Source of the DNA: Prevotella sp.
GTDB lineage: Bacteria > Bacteroidota > Bacteroidia > Bacteroidales > Bacteroidaceae
DNA: 37,417 nucleotides
Assembly: GCA_022773825.1 (NCBI GenBank)
Contig: JALFOF010000004.1
Span: forward strand, 1-37,417
Direction: 5' to 3'
Made by a program: the position numbers and the translations under genes. This document shows, one piece after another, positions 26,208 through 34,833 of this stretch (position 1 is the stretch's first letter; every line of letters starts with the position of its first letter). Under the pieces are notes generated by a model. That model worked only from the letters and a program-made list of their open reading frames with translations, was not told the DNA's origin and ran no database searches.

Positions 26208-26798
26208 ATGAAAAAAGATATAATACTCTGCGGCGTAGGAGGCCAAGGCATCCTCTCTGTCGCAACAATAATAGGCGAGGCAGCTACACAGGCAGACCTC
26301 AATCTGAAGCAGGCCGAGGTACACGGCATGAGCCAACGCGGCGGCGATGTGCAGTCAAACCTGCGACTTTCAACAGAGACAATATACAGCGACCTCATAC
26401 AGAAAGGCGGAGCCGACATCATTATCTCCATGGAGCCTATGGAGGCACTGCGCTATGTGCCCTATCTGGCGAAGGATGGCGTAATAGTAACGAGCAATAA
26501 GCCGTTTGTCAACATTCCGAACTATCCCGATGAGCAAGCCCTCTTCGATGAACTAAAAGCTTTACCCAATGAGGTTATAATGCTTGACATTGAGGATATT
26601 GCGAAGGAGGCCGGCTCTGTACGCTCTGCCAACGTAGTGTTGTTAGGCATGGCGGCAAAATATATCGGGATAATATCAACTGAAGACCTGCGCAAAGCCG
26701 TGGCAACCATCTTCGCACGTAAGGGCGAGAAGGTGGTGGAGGCCAACCTTAAAGCGTTCGACATGGGCGCAACAGCCGCACAGAACGTAGTCCAGTAG
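26208..26798 (+). CDS. iorB: Indolepyruvate (aryl-pyruvate) oxidoreductase, beta subunit
   Basis: 196 aa from ATG at 26208; the upstream in-frame TTG adds only two codons. This is the gamma-type domain of 2-oxoacid:ferredoxin oxidoreductases: KKDIILCGVGGQGILSVATIIGEAATQADL, then EVHGMSQRGGDVQSNLRLS, which contact the coenzyme A/thiamine site of IorA. The ending VEANLKAFDMGATAAQNV is typical. Length is normal. A GGAGG sequence follows directly after its stop, 28 bases before the paaK ATG. Confidence 0.94.
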   Translation: MKKDIILCGVGGQGILSVATIIGEAATQADLNLKQAEVHGMSQRGGDVQSNLRLSTETIYSDLIQKGGADIIISMEPMEALRYVPYLAKDGVIVTSNKPFVNIPNYPDEQALFDELKALPNEVIMLDIEDIAKEAGSVRSANVVLLGMAAKYIGIISTEDLRKAVATIFARKGEKVVEANLKAFDMGATAAQNVVQ

Positions 26799-26835
26799 TT
26801 TGGAGGACGAAACAACAAAACAAATACAGCAAGTC

Positions 26836-28170
26836 ATGTATAGAAGACCGTTACCTGATTGGAATTCAGAATACCTCGACCCGGAACTTGAAACGATGTC
26901 GAGGGAGCAGATAGAAGCACTGCAAGTGGAGCGACTGAAAGCCACCGTGAAGCAGTGCATGAACAACCCTGTATATAAGAAACGCCTGGAAGAGGCGGGG
27001 GTGACACCTGAAAACATAGCAAGCGTGGACGACATACGTCGCATCCCCTTCACTACAAAGCAGGATTTGCGCGACACCTACCCCTTTGGGCTTGCCTCCG
27101 TGCCCCTGACAGAATGCGTAAGGCTGCACTCCTCCTCTGGTACTACGGGAAACCCGACCGTAATACTCCACACGCAAAAGGACCTCGACGAGTGGGCTAA
27201 CCAAGTGGCGAGAAACCTGTGGATGGTGGGGCTGCGCCCCGATGACGTCTTCCAGAACTCTTCCGGATACGGTATGTTCACCGGAGGACTGGGCTTCCAG
27301 TATGGCGCGGAAAGACTCGGAATGCTTACCATCCCTGCCGCGGCAGGCAATTCGCTGCGCCAGATAAAATTCATGACGGACTTCGGCACCACCGCCGTAC
27401 ACGCTGTGCCATCATACGTGACACGCCTTTACGAGGTGATGCAGGAACAAGGCATAGACCCACGCAAGGATACTAAACTGAAGGTGCTTGCCATAGGCGC
27501 GGAGCCACACTCAGAGGAACAACGCCAACGCATAGAGCAGATGATGGGCGTAAAAGCATATAACTCCTTCGGAATGTCGGAGATGTGCGGACCTGGCGTG
27601 GGCTTCGAGTGTAAGGAGCAGAACGGACTGCACTTCTGGGAAGATTACTACATCGTGGAAATTGTTGACCCCGAGACGTTGGAGCCAGTGCCCGACGGAG
27701 AGATTGGCGAACTGGTGCTCACCTCTATCAATCGCGAGGCTATGCCACTGCTGCGCTACCGCACACGCGACCTGACGAGGGTGCTCGGGCGCACATGCCC
27801 ATGCGGACGTAACCACATACGGCTGGACCGCATGAAAGGACGTTCTGACGACATGATGGTGCTCAGAGGCGTGAACATCTTCCCTATACAGATAGAGAAG
27901 ATACTTATGCAGTACAAGGAACTGGCAAGCAACTACCTCATAACGCTTACCACAGACGAGAACAACGACAACATGACAGTAGAGGTTGAACTGGAAGAAC
28001 TATTCACCGATGACTTCCAGCGACTTACCGCTTTGCAGAAAGCTATAACGAGAGCACTGAAAGACGAGATACTGTTAACACCGATAGTAAAACTCGTACC
28101 GAAAGGCACACTGCCCGTAAGCGACGGAAAGGCTGTCAGGGTGATTGACAAAAGAACGGTTTACCAATAA
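26836..28170 (+). CDS. paaK: Phenylacetate-CoA ligase family protein (copy 1)
   Basis: 444 aa from ATG at 26836 (MYRRPLPDWNSEYLDPE). The in-frame TTG at 26800 overlaps the purine-rich sequence after iorB and is less likely. An ANL-superfamily enzyme forms arylacetyl-CoA from arylacetate, ATP and CoA. Motifs are the P-loop SSSGTTGNPTVILHT (about 97), YGMFTGGLGFQYGAERLG, GMSEMCGPGVGFECKEQNG, LRYRTRDLTRV, the Cys pair CPCGR, and RSDDMMVLRGVNIFPIQIE in the C-terminal lid. The family motifs are shared with copy 2 at 32028, but this copy has a different N-terminus and lid. Aromatic substrate is inferred from family and neighbours. Confidence 0.9.
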   Translation: MYRRPLPDWNSEYLDPELETMSREQIEALQVERLKATVKQCMNNPVYKKRLEEAGVTPENIASVDDIRRIPFTTKQDLRDTYPFGLASVPLTECVRLHSSSGTTGNPTVILHTQKDLDEWANQVARNLWMVGLRPDDVFQNSSGYGMFTGGLGFQYGAERLGMLTIPAAAGNSLRQIKFMTDFGTTAVHAVPSYVTRLYEVMQEQGIDPRKDTKLKVLAIGAEPHSEEQRQRIEQMMGVKAYNSFGMSEMCGPGVGFECKEQNGLHFWEDYYIVEIVDPETLEPVPDGEIGELVLTSINREAMPLLRYRTRDLTRVLGRTCPCGRNHIRLDRMKGRSDDMMVLRGVNIFPIQIEKILMQYKELASNYLITLTTDENNDNMTVEVELEELFTDDFQRLTALQKAITRALKDEILLTPIVKLVPKGTLPVSDGKAVRVIDKRTVYQ

Positions 28171-28183
28171 AAACACTACCGCC

Positions 28184-28609
28184 ATGACAATAAAACAACT
28201 ATCCATATTCATAGAAAACCAGAGTGGTTCACTGCTCCGAGTGCTGAAGTTACTACGCGAAAACGACATCAACATCATTGTCAGCACACTGGGAGACACT
28301 GACGGCTTCGGTATTTACCGCATAATATGCAACGACGCAGAGAAAGCCTTCAAGGTGCTGCGTGAAAAGAATATCAATGCCACCATTACCAACGTCTATG
28401 CTATTCGCCTAGCACCCAACAAAGTAGGAGCCGCAGCTGAAGTGGTAGAAAAGATAACAGAGGCTGGTGTAAGCATAAAATATATGTACTCCTTCCTATA
28501 TGGCGGCAAAGGCATAATGGTGTGCCGCACAAATAACAACGACAAAGTGGAGGAAATTATAATGCTGAAGAAATTGGAGTACCTCACTGAAAACGACTTG
28601 AAAAATTAG
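28184..28609 (+). CDS. Tandem ACT-domain protein
   Basis: 141 aa from ATG at 28184; an in-frame TTG 13 codons upstream overlaps the paaK end and is rejected. The first ACT domain (about 3-68) begins IKQLSIFIENQSGSLLRVLKLLRENDINI. The second (about 70-135) has AIRLAPNKVGAAAEVVEKITEAGVSIKYMYSFLYGGKGIMVCRT. ACT domains bind small ligands, most often amino acids, and small stand-alone double-ACT proteins are known beside paaK/ior genes in anaerobes. It has no DNA-binding domain, so it likely controls an enzyme by contact or works as a binding partner. It starts 13 bases after paaK. Confidence 0.88.
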   Translation: MTIKQLSIFIENQSGSLLRVLKLLRENDINIIVSTLGDTDGFGIYRIICNDAEKAFKVLREKNINATITNVYAIRLAPNKVGAAAEVVEKITEAGVSIKYMYSFLYGGKGIMVCRTNNNDKVEEIIMLKKLEYLTENDLKN

Positions 28610-28826
28610 TTTGGTGGTTTAGTGGTTTAGTGGTTTAGTGGTTTGGTGGTTTAGTTAAATGTAGAGACAACAAATAACCAAACAACCAAACCACTAAACA
28701 ACTAAACAACTAAACAACTAAAACAACCAAACCGCTCGACCTCTGGTCGCTTGCCGCAGGCAAGTGCTCGGCTCTGTCGCTTTGCTTGCAAAGAACTAAA
28801 CAACCAAACAACCTAACAACCAAACA
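28608..28826 (+). repeat. GTTTAG/CTAAAC palindromic leader element with GC-rich insert
   Basis: The G/T-rich arm (28608-28655) directly follows the ACT gene stop. The A/C-rich arm (about 28675-28826) runs to the porin ATG. A GC-rich insert at 28733-28793 interrupts the second arm. It holds a perfect 6-bp stem (CTTGCC/GGCAAG, 28750-28764) and CTTTG/CAAAG, with words CGCTCGACCT and GGTCGCTTG shared with the insert at 36766-36855. This 217-base gap carries no gene. Confidence 0.75.
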
Positions 28827-29984
28827 ATGAAAAAGACCCTAACACTCATTGCTGCCATAATATTTGCGGCAACAATGGCTAAGGCAGAGACACAAACATC
28901 TGAACTGAACAGCGGAAACACCGACCAGGCGATGCTGGAAGAACACAACACCCTTGTAAGCGCACCTGCGGAAAGCAGCGAGAAGGATGCTAAGTATTGG
29001 GCAAACGCCCTGGCTTCCAGACTGAAGGTTACTGGATACGCTCAGGCTGGCTACACTGCCACAATGCCAAAAGAAGGCGACAACAAAAACACGTTCGACA
29101 TGAAGCGTGTCATACTGATGGTGGGCGCAGAGATAACACCGCAGTTCTACGCCTTCTTCATGCACGAATTCAAAAACAACGCCATGCAGGAATATTACAT
29201 GGAGTACCGCCCCTGCAAAGCCTTCAACCTGCGCTTTGGACAGTCAAAGATAGAACTGTCAATGGAAAACCCCATGTCGCCCACGGTGCTTGAGAGCATA
29301 ACACCTATGTCACAGGGCGTGTTCTGGCTCTGCGGCGCAGACCCTCTGATGAACAACGCCTGCGGACGTGACCTCGGACTGATGGCATACGGTGACTTGT
29401 TCAACAACAAATTGCGTTATGTAGTGGAGATATTGAATGGCGGACAGATAAACACCGCTGACAAGAACAACCAAAAGAACGTCGTTGCCAAATTGGAATA
29501 CAAGCCCGTACCCAACTTCCGCGTATCGGCATCAGGACAGAAAGGCTACGGTTATTCTGTAAACACCTCCGCCTATAACACCACCGTAGGGAAAAATGAG
29601 ACTTACCGTCAGGACAGATACTCTTTCGGTATGGAATGGAAATCAAAGGTTACGGGGACGGACTACCACAAGAACCGCTGCGCTATGGTGCGCTCAGAGT
29701 TGATAGGCGGCAAAGATGGCGGTTGTAAGAGCTTTGGTGCTTACGTGTCATCCGCTATCCCAGTATATAAAGGTCTCGACATTGTTGCGATGGCAGACTA
29801 CATGAACTACAACACAGACGCTGGGATGAAAAAGACAAATCTCATGGCTGGCGTGCAGTACTGGATATTCAAGAAGTGCCGCCTTCAGGCGCAGTACTCA
29901 TACAGTGTCAAGAGCGACGCGATGAAGGCAGTGGAGGGTGACAACCTCAGCACGGTGCTGACACAGTTACAGGTAGCATTCTAA
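28827..29984 (+). CDS. Outer-membrane porin, OprO/OprP-like
   Basis: 385 aa. A signal peptide (MKKTLTLIAAIIFAATMAKA) is followed by a coiled polar segment (about 22-55). A barrel comes next with many short aromatic strands: VTGYAQAGYTATM, FDMKRVILMVGAEITPQFYAFFMHEF, AFNLRFGQSKIELSMEN, and a C-terminal LSTVLTQLQVAF ending in Phe. This is the pattern of the phosphate-selective porin O/P family, which in Bacteroidetes is not restricted to phosphate. Its place between the ACT protein and the symporter in the ior-paaK run suggests it admits the same aryl or branched acid, which is inference. Confidence 0.8.
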   Translation: MKKTLTLIAAIIFAATMAKAETQTSELNSGNTDQAMLEEHNTLVSAPAESSEKDAKYWANALASRLKVTGYAQAGYTATMPKEGDNKNTFDMKRVILMVGAEITPQFYAFFMHEFKNNAMQEYYMEYRPCKAFNLRFGQSKIELSMENPMSPTVLESITPMSQGVFWLCGADPLMNNACGRDLGLMAYGDLFNNKLRYVVEILNGGQINTADKNNQKNVVAKLEYKPVPNFRVSASGQKGYGYSVNTSAYNTTVGKNETYRQDRYSFGMEWKSKVTGTDYHKNRCAMVRSELIGGKDGGCKSFGAYVSSAIPVYKGLDIVAMADYMNYNTDAGMKKTNLMAGVQYWIFKKCRLQAQYSYSVKSDAMKAVEGDNLSTVLTQLQVAF

Positions 29985-30011
29985 ACAACGCAAACACAAC
30001 ACAATACGATT

Positions 30012-31574
30012 ATGTTAATAAAGATTTTCCTTACAATAATATTTCTCTGCATAACGGTTGCAGTAGGCATATACTCACGCAAACAAGCACGTTCCGTTGA
30101 CGGTTTCGTGCTTGGCGGACGCTCCGTAGGTCCATGGCTTACGGCTTTCGCTTACGGGACATCCTATTTTTCTGCCGTGGTATTCGTGGGATACGCAGGA
30201 CAGTTCGGCTGGAAGTACGGTATGTCAGCCTCTTGGATAGGCATAGGCAACGCCATTATCGGCTCACTGCTCGCATGGATAGTACTCGGACGAAGGACCA
30301 AGGCCATGACACAACATATACAAAGCCGCACCATGCCAGACTTCTTCGGCACACGCTACAACGATGAATGGCTGCGGGTAGTGGCATCTGTCATAGCTTT
30401 CGTATTCCTTATACCATATACCGCCGGGGTATATATGGGCATATCAAGGCTTTTCGAAATGGGCTTCGGCATACCATACGAATATTGTGCCATGATAATG
30501 GCCCTGCTTACTGCCGTGTATGTAATACTCGGAGGATACAAAGCAACGGCTATAAACGACTTCATACAGGGCATAATAATGCTTTTCGGCATAACGACCG
30601 TCATAGCTGTAGTGTTGCATAACCAAGGCGGACTGGCGGAGGCATATAACAAAATGTTTGAGGCCACGCCAACAGCGCATGACCTTGAAGACAAGTCCGG
30701 ACTGTTCTCAAACTTCCAGGCAGGAGACTTCGCTTCATGGTTCGGACCTAATCCCCTCAGCCTACTTGGCGTAGTAGTGCTCACTTCGCTCGGAACATGG
30801 GGACTGCCGCAGATGGTTGGCAAATTCTACTCAATAACAGACGAGGCGGCTATCAAGCGCGGCACTATTATATCCACCATCTTCGCACTCGTTGTCTCTG
30901 GCGGATGCTACTTCCTCGGAGGCTTCGGACGACTGTTTCCCGAGCCTGCTTTCAATCCGGAAAAGCACAAATACGCCTACGATAGCATCGTGCCGTCAAT
31001 GCTTGAGACACTGCCCGACGTACTGATAGCACTCGTTGTACTCCTCGTTCTCTCCGCATCCATGTCAACATTGGCGTCGCTTGTGCTGACATCATCGTCC
31101 ACAATGACCCTTGACCTCATTTACCGCGACAAGAAATCGCTTGACGGAGAGGTGGAAGGTGGCGAGATTGACGACCAGGTGGCAGAGAAGATAGAACGCC
31201 GTAAGGTAGTGGTGATGCGGGTATTGATTGTCTTCTTCATAGCACTGTCGCTTATGATAGCCCTCAACCCACCGCAGTTCATAGCACAACTCATGGGTAT
31301 CTCATGGGGAGCCCTTGCAGGAGCGTTCCTCGCACCGTTCATGCTGGGACTCTATTGGAAAGGCGTGACCCGCGCATCTGTATGGGCTTGCTTCGTATGG
31401 GGCGTTGGATTAACCGTGGTAAACATGATGATGGGCAATTCCATACTCAACCCTATCGACTGCGGAGCTGTGGCAATGGTAGGCGGTTTCGTTGTGGTAT
31501 TCATCGTTAGCCTTATAACTAAGAAGATGGACACAGAGAAAGTGGAAAACATCTTCAAATGTTACAACAACTAA
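30012..31574 (+). CDS. Sodium:solute symporter (SSS/SLC5) family transporter
   Basis: 520-aa inner-membrane protein with about 13 membrane segments. The SSS pattern is clear: an N-terminal helix, then RKQARSVDGFVLGGRSVGPWLTAFAYGTSYFSAVVFVGYAGQFGWKYG, then YVILGGYKATAINDFIQGIIMLFG, which matches the family signature GGxxAVxxTDxxQ. A conserved LSASMSTLASLVLTSSSTMTLDLIY region (the second Na site) follows. The substrate could be an organic acid, proline or another small solute. Genomic position, 27 bases after the porin and 15 bases before the thioesterase, points to an aryl- or short-chain carboxylate. Confidence 0.88.
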   Translation: MLIKIFLTIIFLCITVAVGIYSRKQARSVDGFVLGGRSVGPWLTAFAYGTSYFSAVVFVGYAGQFGWKYGMSASWIGIGNAIIGSLLAWIVLGRRTKAMTQHIQSRTMPDFFGTRYNDEWLRVVASVIAFVFLIPYTAGVYMGISRLFEMGFGIPYEYCAMIMALLTAVYVILGGYKATAINDFIQGIIMLFGITTVIAVVLHNQGGLAEAYNKMFEATPTAHDLEDKSGLFSNFQAGDFASWFGPNPLSLLGVVVLTSLGTWGLPQMVGKFYSITDEAAIKRGTIISTIFALVVSGGCYFLGGFGRLFPEPAFNPEKHKYAYDSIVPSMLETLPDVLIALVVLLVLSASMSTLASLVLTSSSTMTLDLIYRDKKSLDGEVEGGEIDDQVAEKIERRKVVVMRVLIVFFIALSLMIALNPPQFIAQLMGISWGALAGAFLAPFMLGLYWKGVTRASVWACFVWGVGLTVVNMMMGNSILNPIDCGAVAMVGGFVVVFIVSLITKKMDTEKVENIFKCYNN

Positions 31575-31589
31575 ACATTGACAATAGCA

Positions 31590-32006
31590 ATGTCCACGCT
31601 TAAGGAATTACTCAACAAAGGCGACCGTTTCGCAAAACATTGCGACATGAGACTCACCGCTGTCCGTGAAGGGTATGCCCGTGCGGAAGTGGAAGTGCAA
31701 GAGCATCACCTTAACGCCGCTGGCGTATGTCAGGGCGGAGTGTATTTCACTTTGGCAGACCTTGCCTTCGCAGCAGTGATGAACTCACACGGTCCAGTAA
31801 CCCTTGGGGTGCAGAACAGCATTACATACCTACAGTCAGCGCATAAGGGTGACAAACTTATAGCTGAGGCGGAAGAAGTGTTTAACCACCACCGCCTGCC
31901 GTTCTGCGAGACAAAGATAAGAAATCAACATGGCGATATCCTGTGCATCGTTACAGGATCAGCATACCGCAAACGCGATGTTTTCCCCTTTGAAGGATTG
32001 GAATAA
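31590..32006 (+). CDS. PaaI-type hotdog acyl-CoA thioesterase
   Basis: 138 aa from ATG at 31590; an in-frame TTG four codons earlier is not preferred. It has the hotdog-fold signature NAAGVCQGGVYFTLADLAFAAVMNS, the PaaI-family equivalent of NxxGxxHGGxxFxLAD, with Gln in place of the His before GG. TLGVQNSITYLQSAHKGDKLIAEAE follows, and the end is typical (CIVTGSAYRKRD). PaaI hydrolyses phenylacetyl-CoA and related esters to free stalled CoA. Here it would relieve arylacetyl-CoA build-up between ligase and oxidoreductase. It is 15 bases after the symporter and 21 before the second ligase. Confidence 0.87.
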   Translation: MSTLKELLNKGDRFAKHCDMRLTAVREGYARAEVEVQEHHLNAAGVCQGGVYFTLADLAFAAVMNSHGPVTLGVQNSITYLQSAHKGDKLIAEAEEVFNHHRLPFCETKIRNQHGDILCIVTGSAYRKRDVFPFEGLE

Positions 32007-32027
32007 TAACAAAAAAACAATAAAACT

Positions 32028-33335
32028 ATGATTCTCAACCGCGCAATGGAATGTATGGACCGCGAGTCCATGCGTAAATTACAGACTGAACGTCTAAAGA
32101 AAACCGTTACAACCTGCTATGAAAAGGTACCGTTCTACCGCAGGAAGATGGACAAGATGGGCATAAAACCAGAAGATATAAAGTCTATTGACGACATACA
32201 CCGCCTGCCTTTCACAACCAAGCACGACCTTCGAGACGAATATCCCTTTGGACTTCAAGCCGTACCTCAGAGTGAAGTGGTGCGTATTCATGCCTCCTCT
32301 GGCACTACAGGCAAACCAGTTGTTGGCACATACACTAAGAACGACCTCGCCATGTGGGCAGAAGGTGCGGCCCGTGTCTTCGCTGCTGGCGGCGTAACAA
32401 AAGGTGATATCGTACAAGTAAGCTATGGATACGGCCTTTTTACTGGAGGCCTTGGTGCACACGACGCAGCAGGACTGCTCGGTGCCGTACAGTTACCGAC
32501 ATCCGCTGGTAACTCAGAAAAGCAGATAATGCTTATGAAAGACTTTGGCAGCACAGTCCTCGCCTGCACGCCATCATACGCCCTTCACCTTGCGGAAGTA
32601 ATAGAAAAAAGCGACCAAATCAAGAAAGAAGACTTGAAACTGCGCGTCGGCTTCTTTGGTGCGGAGCCATGGACAGAAGGTATGCGCGCCGAACTGCAAG
32701 AGCGACTCGGCATCAAAGCCATCGATATATACGGACTTACGGAGATGTGTGGCCCTGGCGTTGGCGGCGAATGTGAGTGCCAGAACGGTACACACCTGTG
32801 GGAAGACATGTTCTATCCAGAGATAATCAACCCAGATACCCTTGAGCCATGCGAGCCAGGAGAATTTGGAGAGCTCGTCTTCACATCGCTATGCAAAGAG
32901 GCAATGCCAATACTCCGCTACCGTACACGCGACCTCACCCGTCTTATCTACGACAAATGTGAATGTGGACGCACAGCAGTACGCATGGATCGCATACTCG
33001 GTCGCTCCGATGACATGATGATAATACGTGGCGTTAACGTCTTCCCAAGCCAGATAGAGACATGTCTTACAGAGTTCCCTGCATTCACTCCGCAGTACTT
33101 TATCACCGTTGACCGCAAGAACAACGAAGACACCTTCGACCTTGACGTAGAGCTACGCAGCGAGTTCTTCTCCCCGAACCCTGCCAAGCAGATGCCACAC
33201 ATCAAGCCGCTCTATGACCGTATTGTCTCCATGGTAGGCATAAAGCCAAACATACACATCAAGGAGCCCGGCTCAATAGCACGTTCCATAGGCAAAGCAA
33301 AACACGTAAACGACAAGAGAAACTTTAAGGGATAG
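32028..33335 (+). CDS. Phenylacetate-CoA ligase family protein (copy 2)
   Basis: 435 aa, with the canonical N-terminus of Bacteroidetes PaaK (MILNRAMECMDRESMRKLQTERLKKTV...KVPFYRRKM). Motifs are ASSGTTGKPVVGTYT, YGYGLFTGGLGAHDAA, YGLTEMCGPGVGGECECQNG, LRYRTRDLTRL, a CECGR pair, and RSDDMMIIRGVNVFPSQIE. Compared with copy 1, the residues after the P-loop (VVGTYT against TVILHT) and before the acyl pocket (GAHDAAGLLGA against QYGAERLGM) differ. The two may therefore favour different acids, for example phenyl- against indole- or hydroxyphenyl-acetate. It lies between the thioesterase and the aminotransferase. Confidence 0.9.
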   Translation: MILNRAMECMDRESMRKLQTERLKKTVTTCYEKVPFYRRKMDKMGIKPEDIKSIDDIHRLPFTTKHDLRDEYPFGLQAVPQSEVVRIHASSGTTGKPVVGTYTKNDLAMWAEGAARVFAAGGVTKGDIVQVSYGYGLFTGGLGAHDAAGLLGAVQLPTSAGNSEKQIMLMKDFGSTVLACTPSYALHLAEVIEKSDQIKKEDLKLRVGFFGAEPWTEGMRAELQERLGIKAIDIYGLTEMCGPGVGGECECQNGTHLWEDMFYPEIINPDTLEPCEPGEFGELVFTSLCKEAMPILRYRTRDLTRLIYDKCECGRTAVRMDRILGRSDDMMIIRGVNVFPSQIETCLTEFPAFTPQYFITVDRKNNEDTFDLDVELRSEFFSPNPAKQMPHIKPLYDRIVSMVGIKPNIHIKEPGSIARSIGKAKHVNDKRNFKG

Positions 33336-33440
33336 TTGAGTAGTTATTTGGTGGTTTGGTAGTTTAGTTGTTTGTTATATGCTAACAACCAAACCACTAA
33401 ACCATCATACAACTACATTTCCAACCAACTAAACAACCAA
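33336..33440 (+). repeat. GTTTAG/CTAAAC palindromic leader element
   Basis: The G/T-rich arm (33336-33378) begins at the paaK copy 2 stop. The A/C-rich arm (33384-33440) reaches the aminotransferase ATG. The short loop is ATATGC. AACAACCAAACCAC can pair with GTGGTTTGG...GTTGTT. Confidence 0.7.
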
Positions 33441-33441
33441 C

Positions 33442-34767
33442 ATGACCACACCTTTAGACAACAACATCGTCACCGAGTCCATAGAAGCGATGCACCTCGG
33501 TGATTTCTCTACTGCAACCATACGCGACATACAAAGTCTTGCACGCACCCTCGAAGAGAAAACGGGACAACCCGTGATACATCTTGAGATGGGCGTTCCA
33601 GGACTACAACCATCACAGATAGCACTCAAAGCGGAACAGGAGGCCCTTGCCGCAGGCTGCGCCACCATATATCCCCCAAATGGCGGCATACCACGCATCA
33701 AGAACGCTGCCTCACAGTTTGTAAAGGCCTTTATTGGTGTTGATATAGCCCCTCTTTGCTGCATCCCGACCACTGGTTCTATGCAAGGCACATTCGCCAC
33801 TTTCACTGCATGGAAACACGCCTTTACCGCAAAAGACAATACAAAAGGAGAGCCCACCGTACTCTTTATCAACCCAGGCTTCCCCGTACAGCCCACACAG
33901 TGTGATGTGATAGGATTAAGCTACACAAGCCTCGATGTACACAACTACCGCGGTCCAGCACTCATCAGCAAGCTGGAAGAAATAATATCCCAGCACAACA
34001 TCTGTGGCATTGTGTACTCCAACCCCAACAACCCCGCATGGATATGCTTCAACGAAGCAGAACTTGAGGGCATCGGCAAACTGGCCAGCACACACGATCT
34101 CATAGTACTCGAAGACCTTGCCTATTTCGCTATGGACTTCCGCCGCGACCTCTCCCACCCCTTTGAAGCCCCCTACCAAGCCACGGTAGCCCGTTATACC
34201 GACAACTACATACTGTCCATCTCTGGCTCCAAAGCCTTCTCCTACGCAGGACAGCGCATCGGTGTGACATGCATAAGCGACAAACTCTACCATCGCGTCT
34301 TCCCTACCCTTGTAGAGCGTTTCGGAGTAGGAGCGTTCGGCGACTTCTTCGCCAACCGTCTCATGTACACCTTTTCCAGCGGCACCACTCACAGTGTTCA
34401 GCACGCAATGGCCGCTCTCATGGAGGCAGCGTGCGACGGAACATACAATTTCCTTGACGACGTAAAAGAATACGGTCGCCGTGCGAAATTCCTCAAAGAA
34501 GTATTACTGTCCAATGGCTTCTACCTCGTATATGATAACGACATGGGCTCCCCCATTGCTGACGGTTTCTACTTCACCGTGCAATACCCTGGCATGACAG
34601 CCCTGCAACTCACACGTGAGCTAATGTACTACGGCATCGCCGTCTATCCCCTTGACACCATGGGCTCCACACAGCAAGGTGTCCGTGTATGCACATCCTT
34701 CTTTGCCAACACACAGCACGACCTCTTCCGCCAACGCATAGAAGCCTTCAAAGCTAATAATAGCTAA
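33442..34767 (+). CDS. PLP-dependent class I/II aminotransferase
   Basis: 441-aa cytosolic fold-type I enzyme. The visible motifs are ATIYPPNGGIPRIKNAASQFV, GSMQGTFATFTAW (cofactor phosphate/ring contact), VYSNPNNPAWICF (the NPNNP-type substrate motif), LEDLAYFAMDFR (the Asp-Tyr pair), and the Schiff-base Lys264 in SGSKAFSYAGQRIGV. The C-terminal domain ends in an Arg-containing RVCTSFF. Aromatic or branched amino acid specificity cannot be read from sequence. The fact that it ends the ior-paaK run makes an aryl 2-oxo acid a sensible partner. It could have a separate promoter, since a 106-base repeat precedes it. Confidence 0.9.
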   Translation: MTTPLDNNIVTESIEAMHLGDFSTATIRDIQSLARTLEEKTGQPVIHLEMGVPGLQPSQIALKAEQEALAAGCATIYPPNGGIPRIKNAASQFVKAFIGVDIAPLCCIPTTGSMQGTFATFTAWKHAFTAKDNTKGEPTVLFINPGFPVQPTQCDVIGLSYTSLDVHNYRGPALISKLEEIISQHNICGIVYSNPNNPAWICFNEAELEGIGKLASTHDLIVLEDLAYFAMDFRRDLSHPFEAPYQATVARYTDNYILSISGSKAFSYAGQRIGVTCISDKLYHRVFPTLVERFGVGAFGDFFANRLMYTFSSGTTHSVQHAMAALMEAACDGTYNFLDDVKEYGRRAKFLKEVLLSNGFYLVYDNDMGSPIADGFYFTVQYPGMTALQLTRELMYYGIAVYPLDTMGSTQQGVRVCTSFFANTQHDLFRQRIEAFKANNS

Positions 34768-34788
34768 AAGTTAAGGCAGAAGTAAGAC

Positions 34789-34824
34789 TTTGCACTCTGG
34801 TTGCAAGAAAAAAACGTACCTTTG
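34789..34824 (+). promoter_or_regulatory. Putative promoter for the small His-rich peptide gene
   Basis: TACCTTTG (34817-34824) fits the -7 consensus. TTTG at 34789-34792 is 24 bases upstream, longer than usual. Confidence 0.5.
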
Positions 34825-34833
34825 CAGCGTAAT

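Noticed and set aside
26800..26835. TTG start for PaaK copy 1 at 26800
   Set aside because: It overlaps the purine-rich GGAGG after iorB and encodes a low-complexity EDETTKQIQQ segment; the ATG at 26836 is better.
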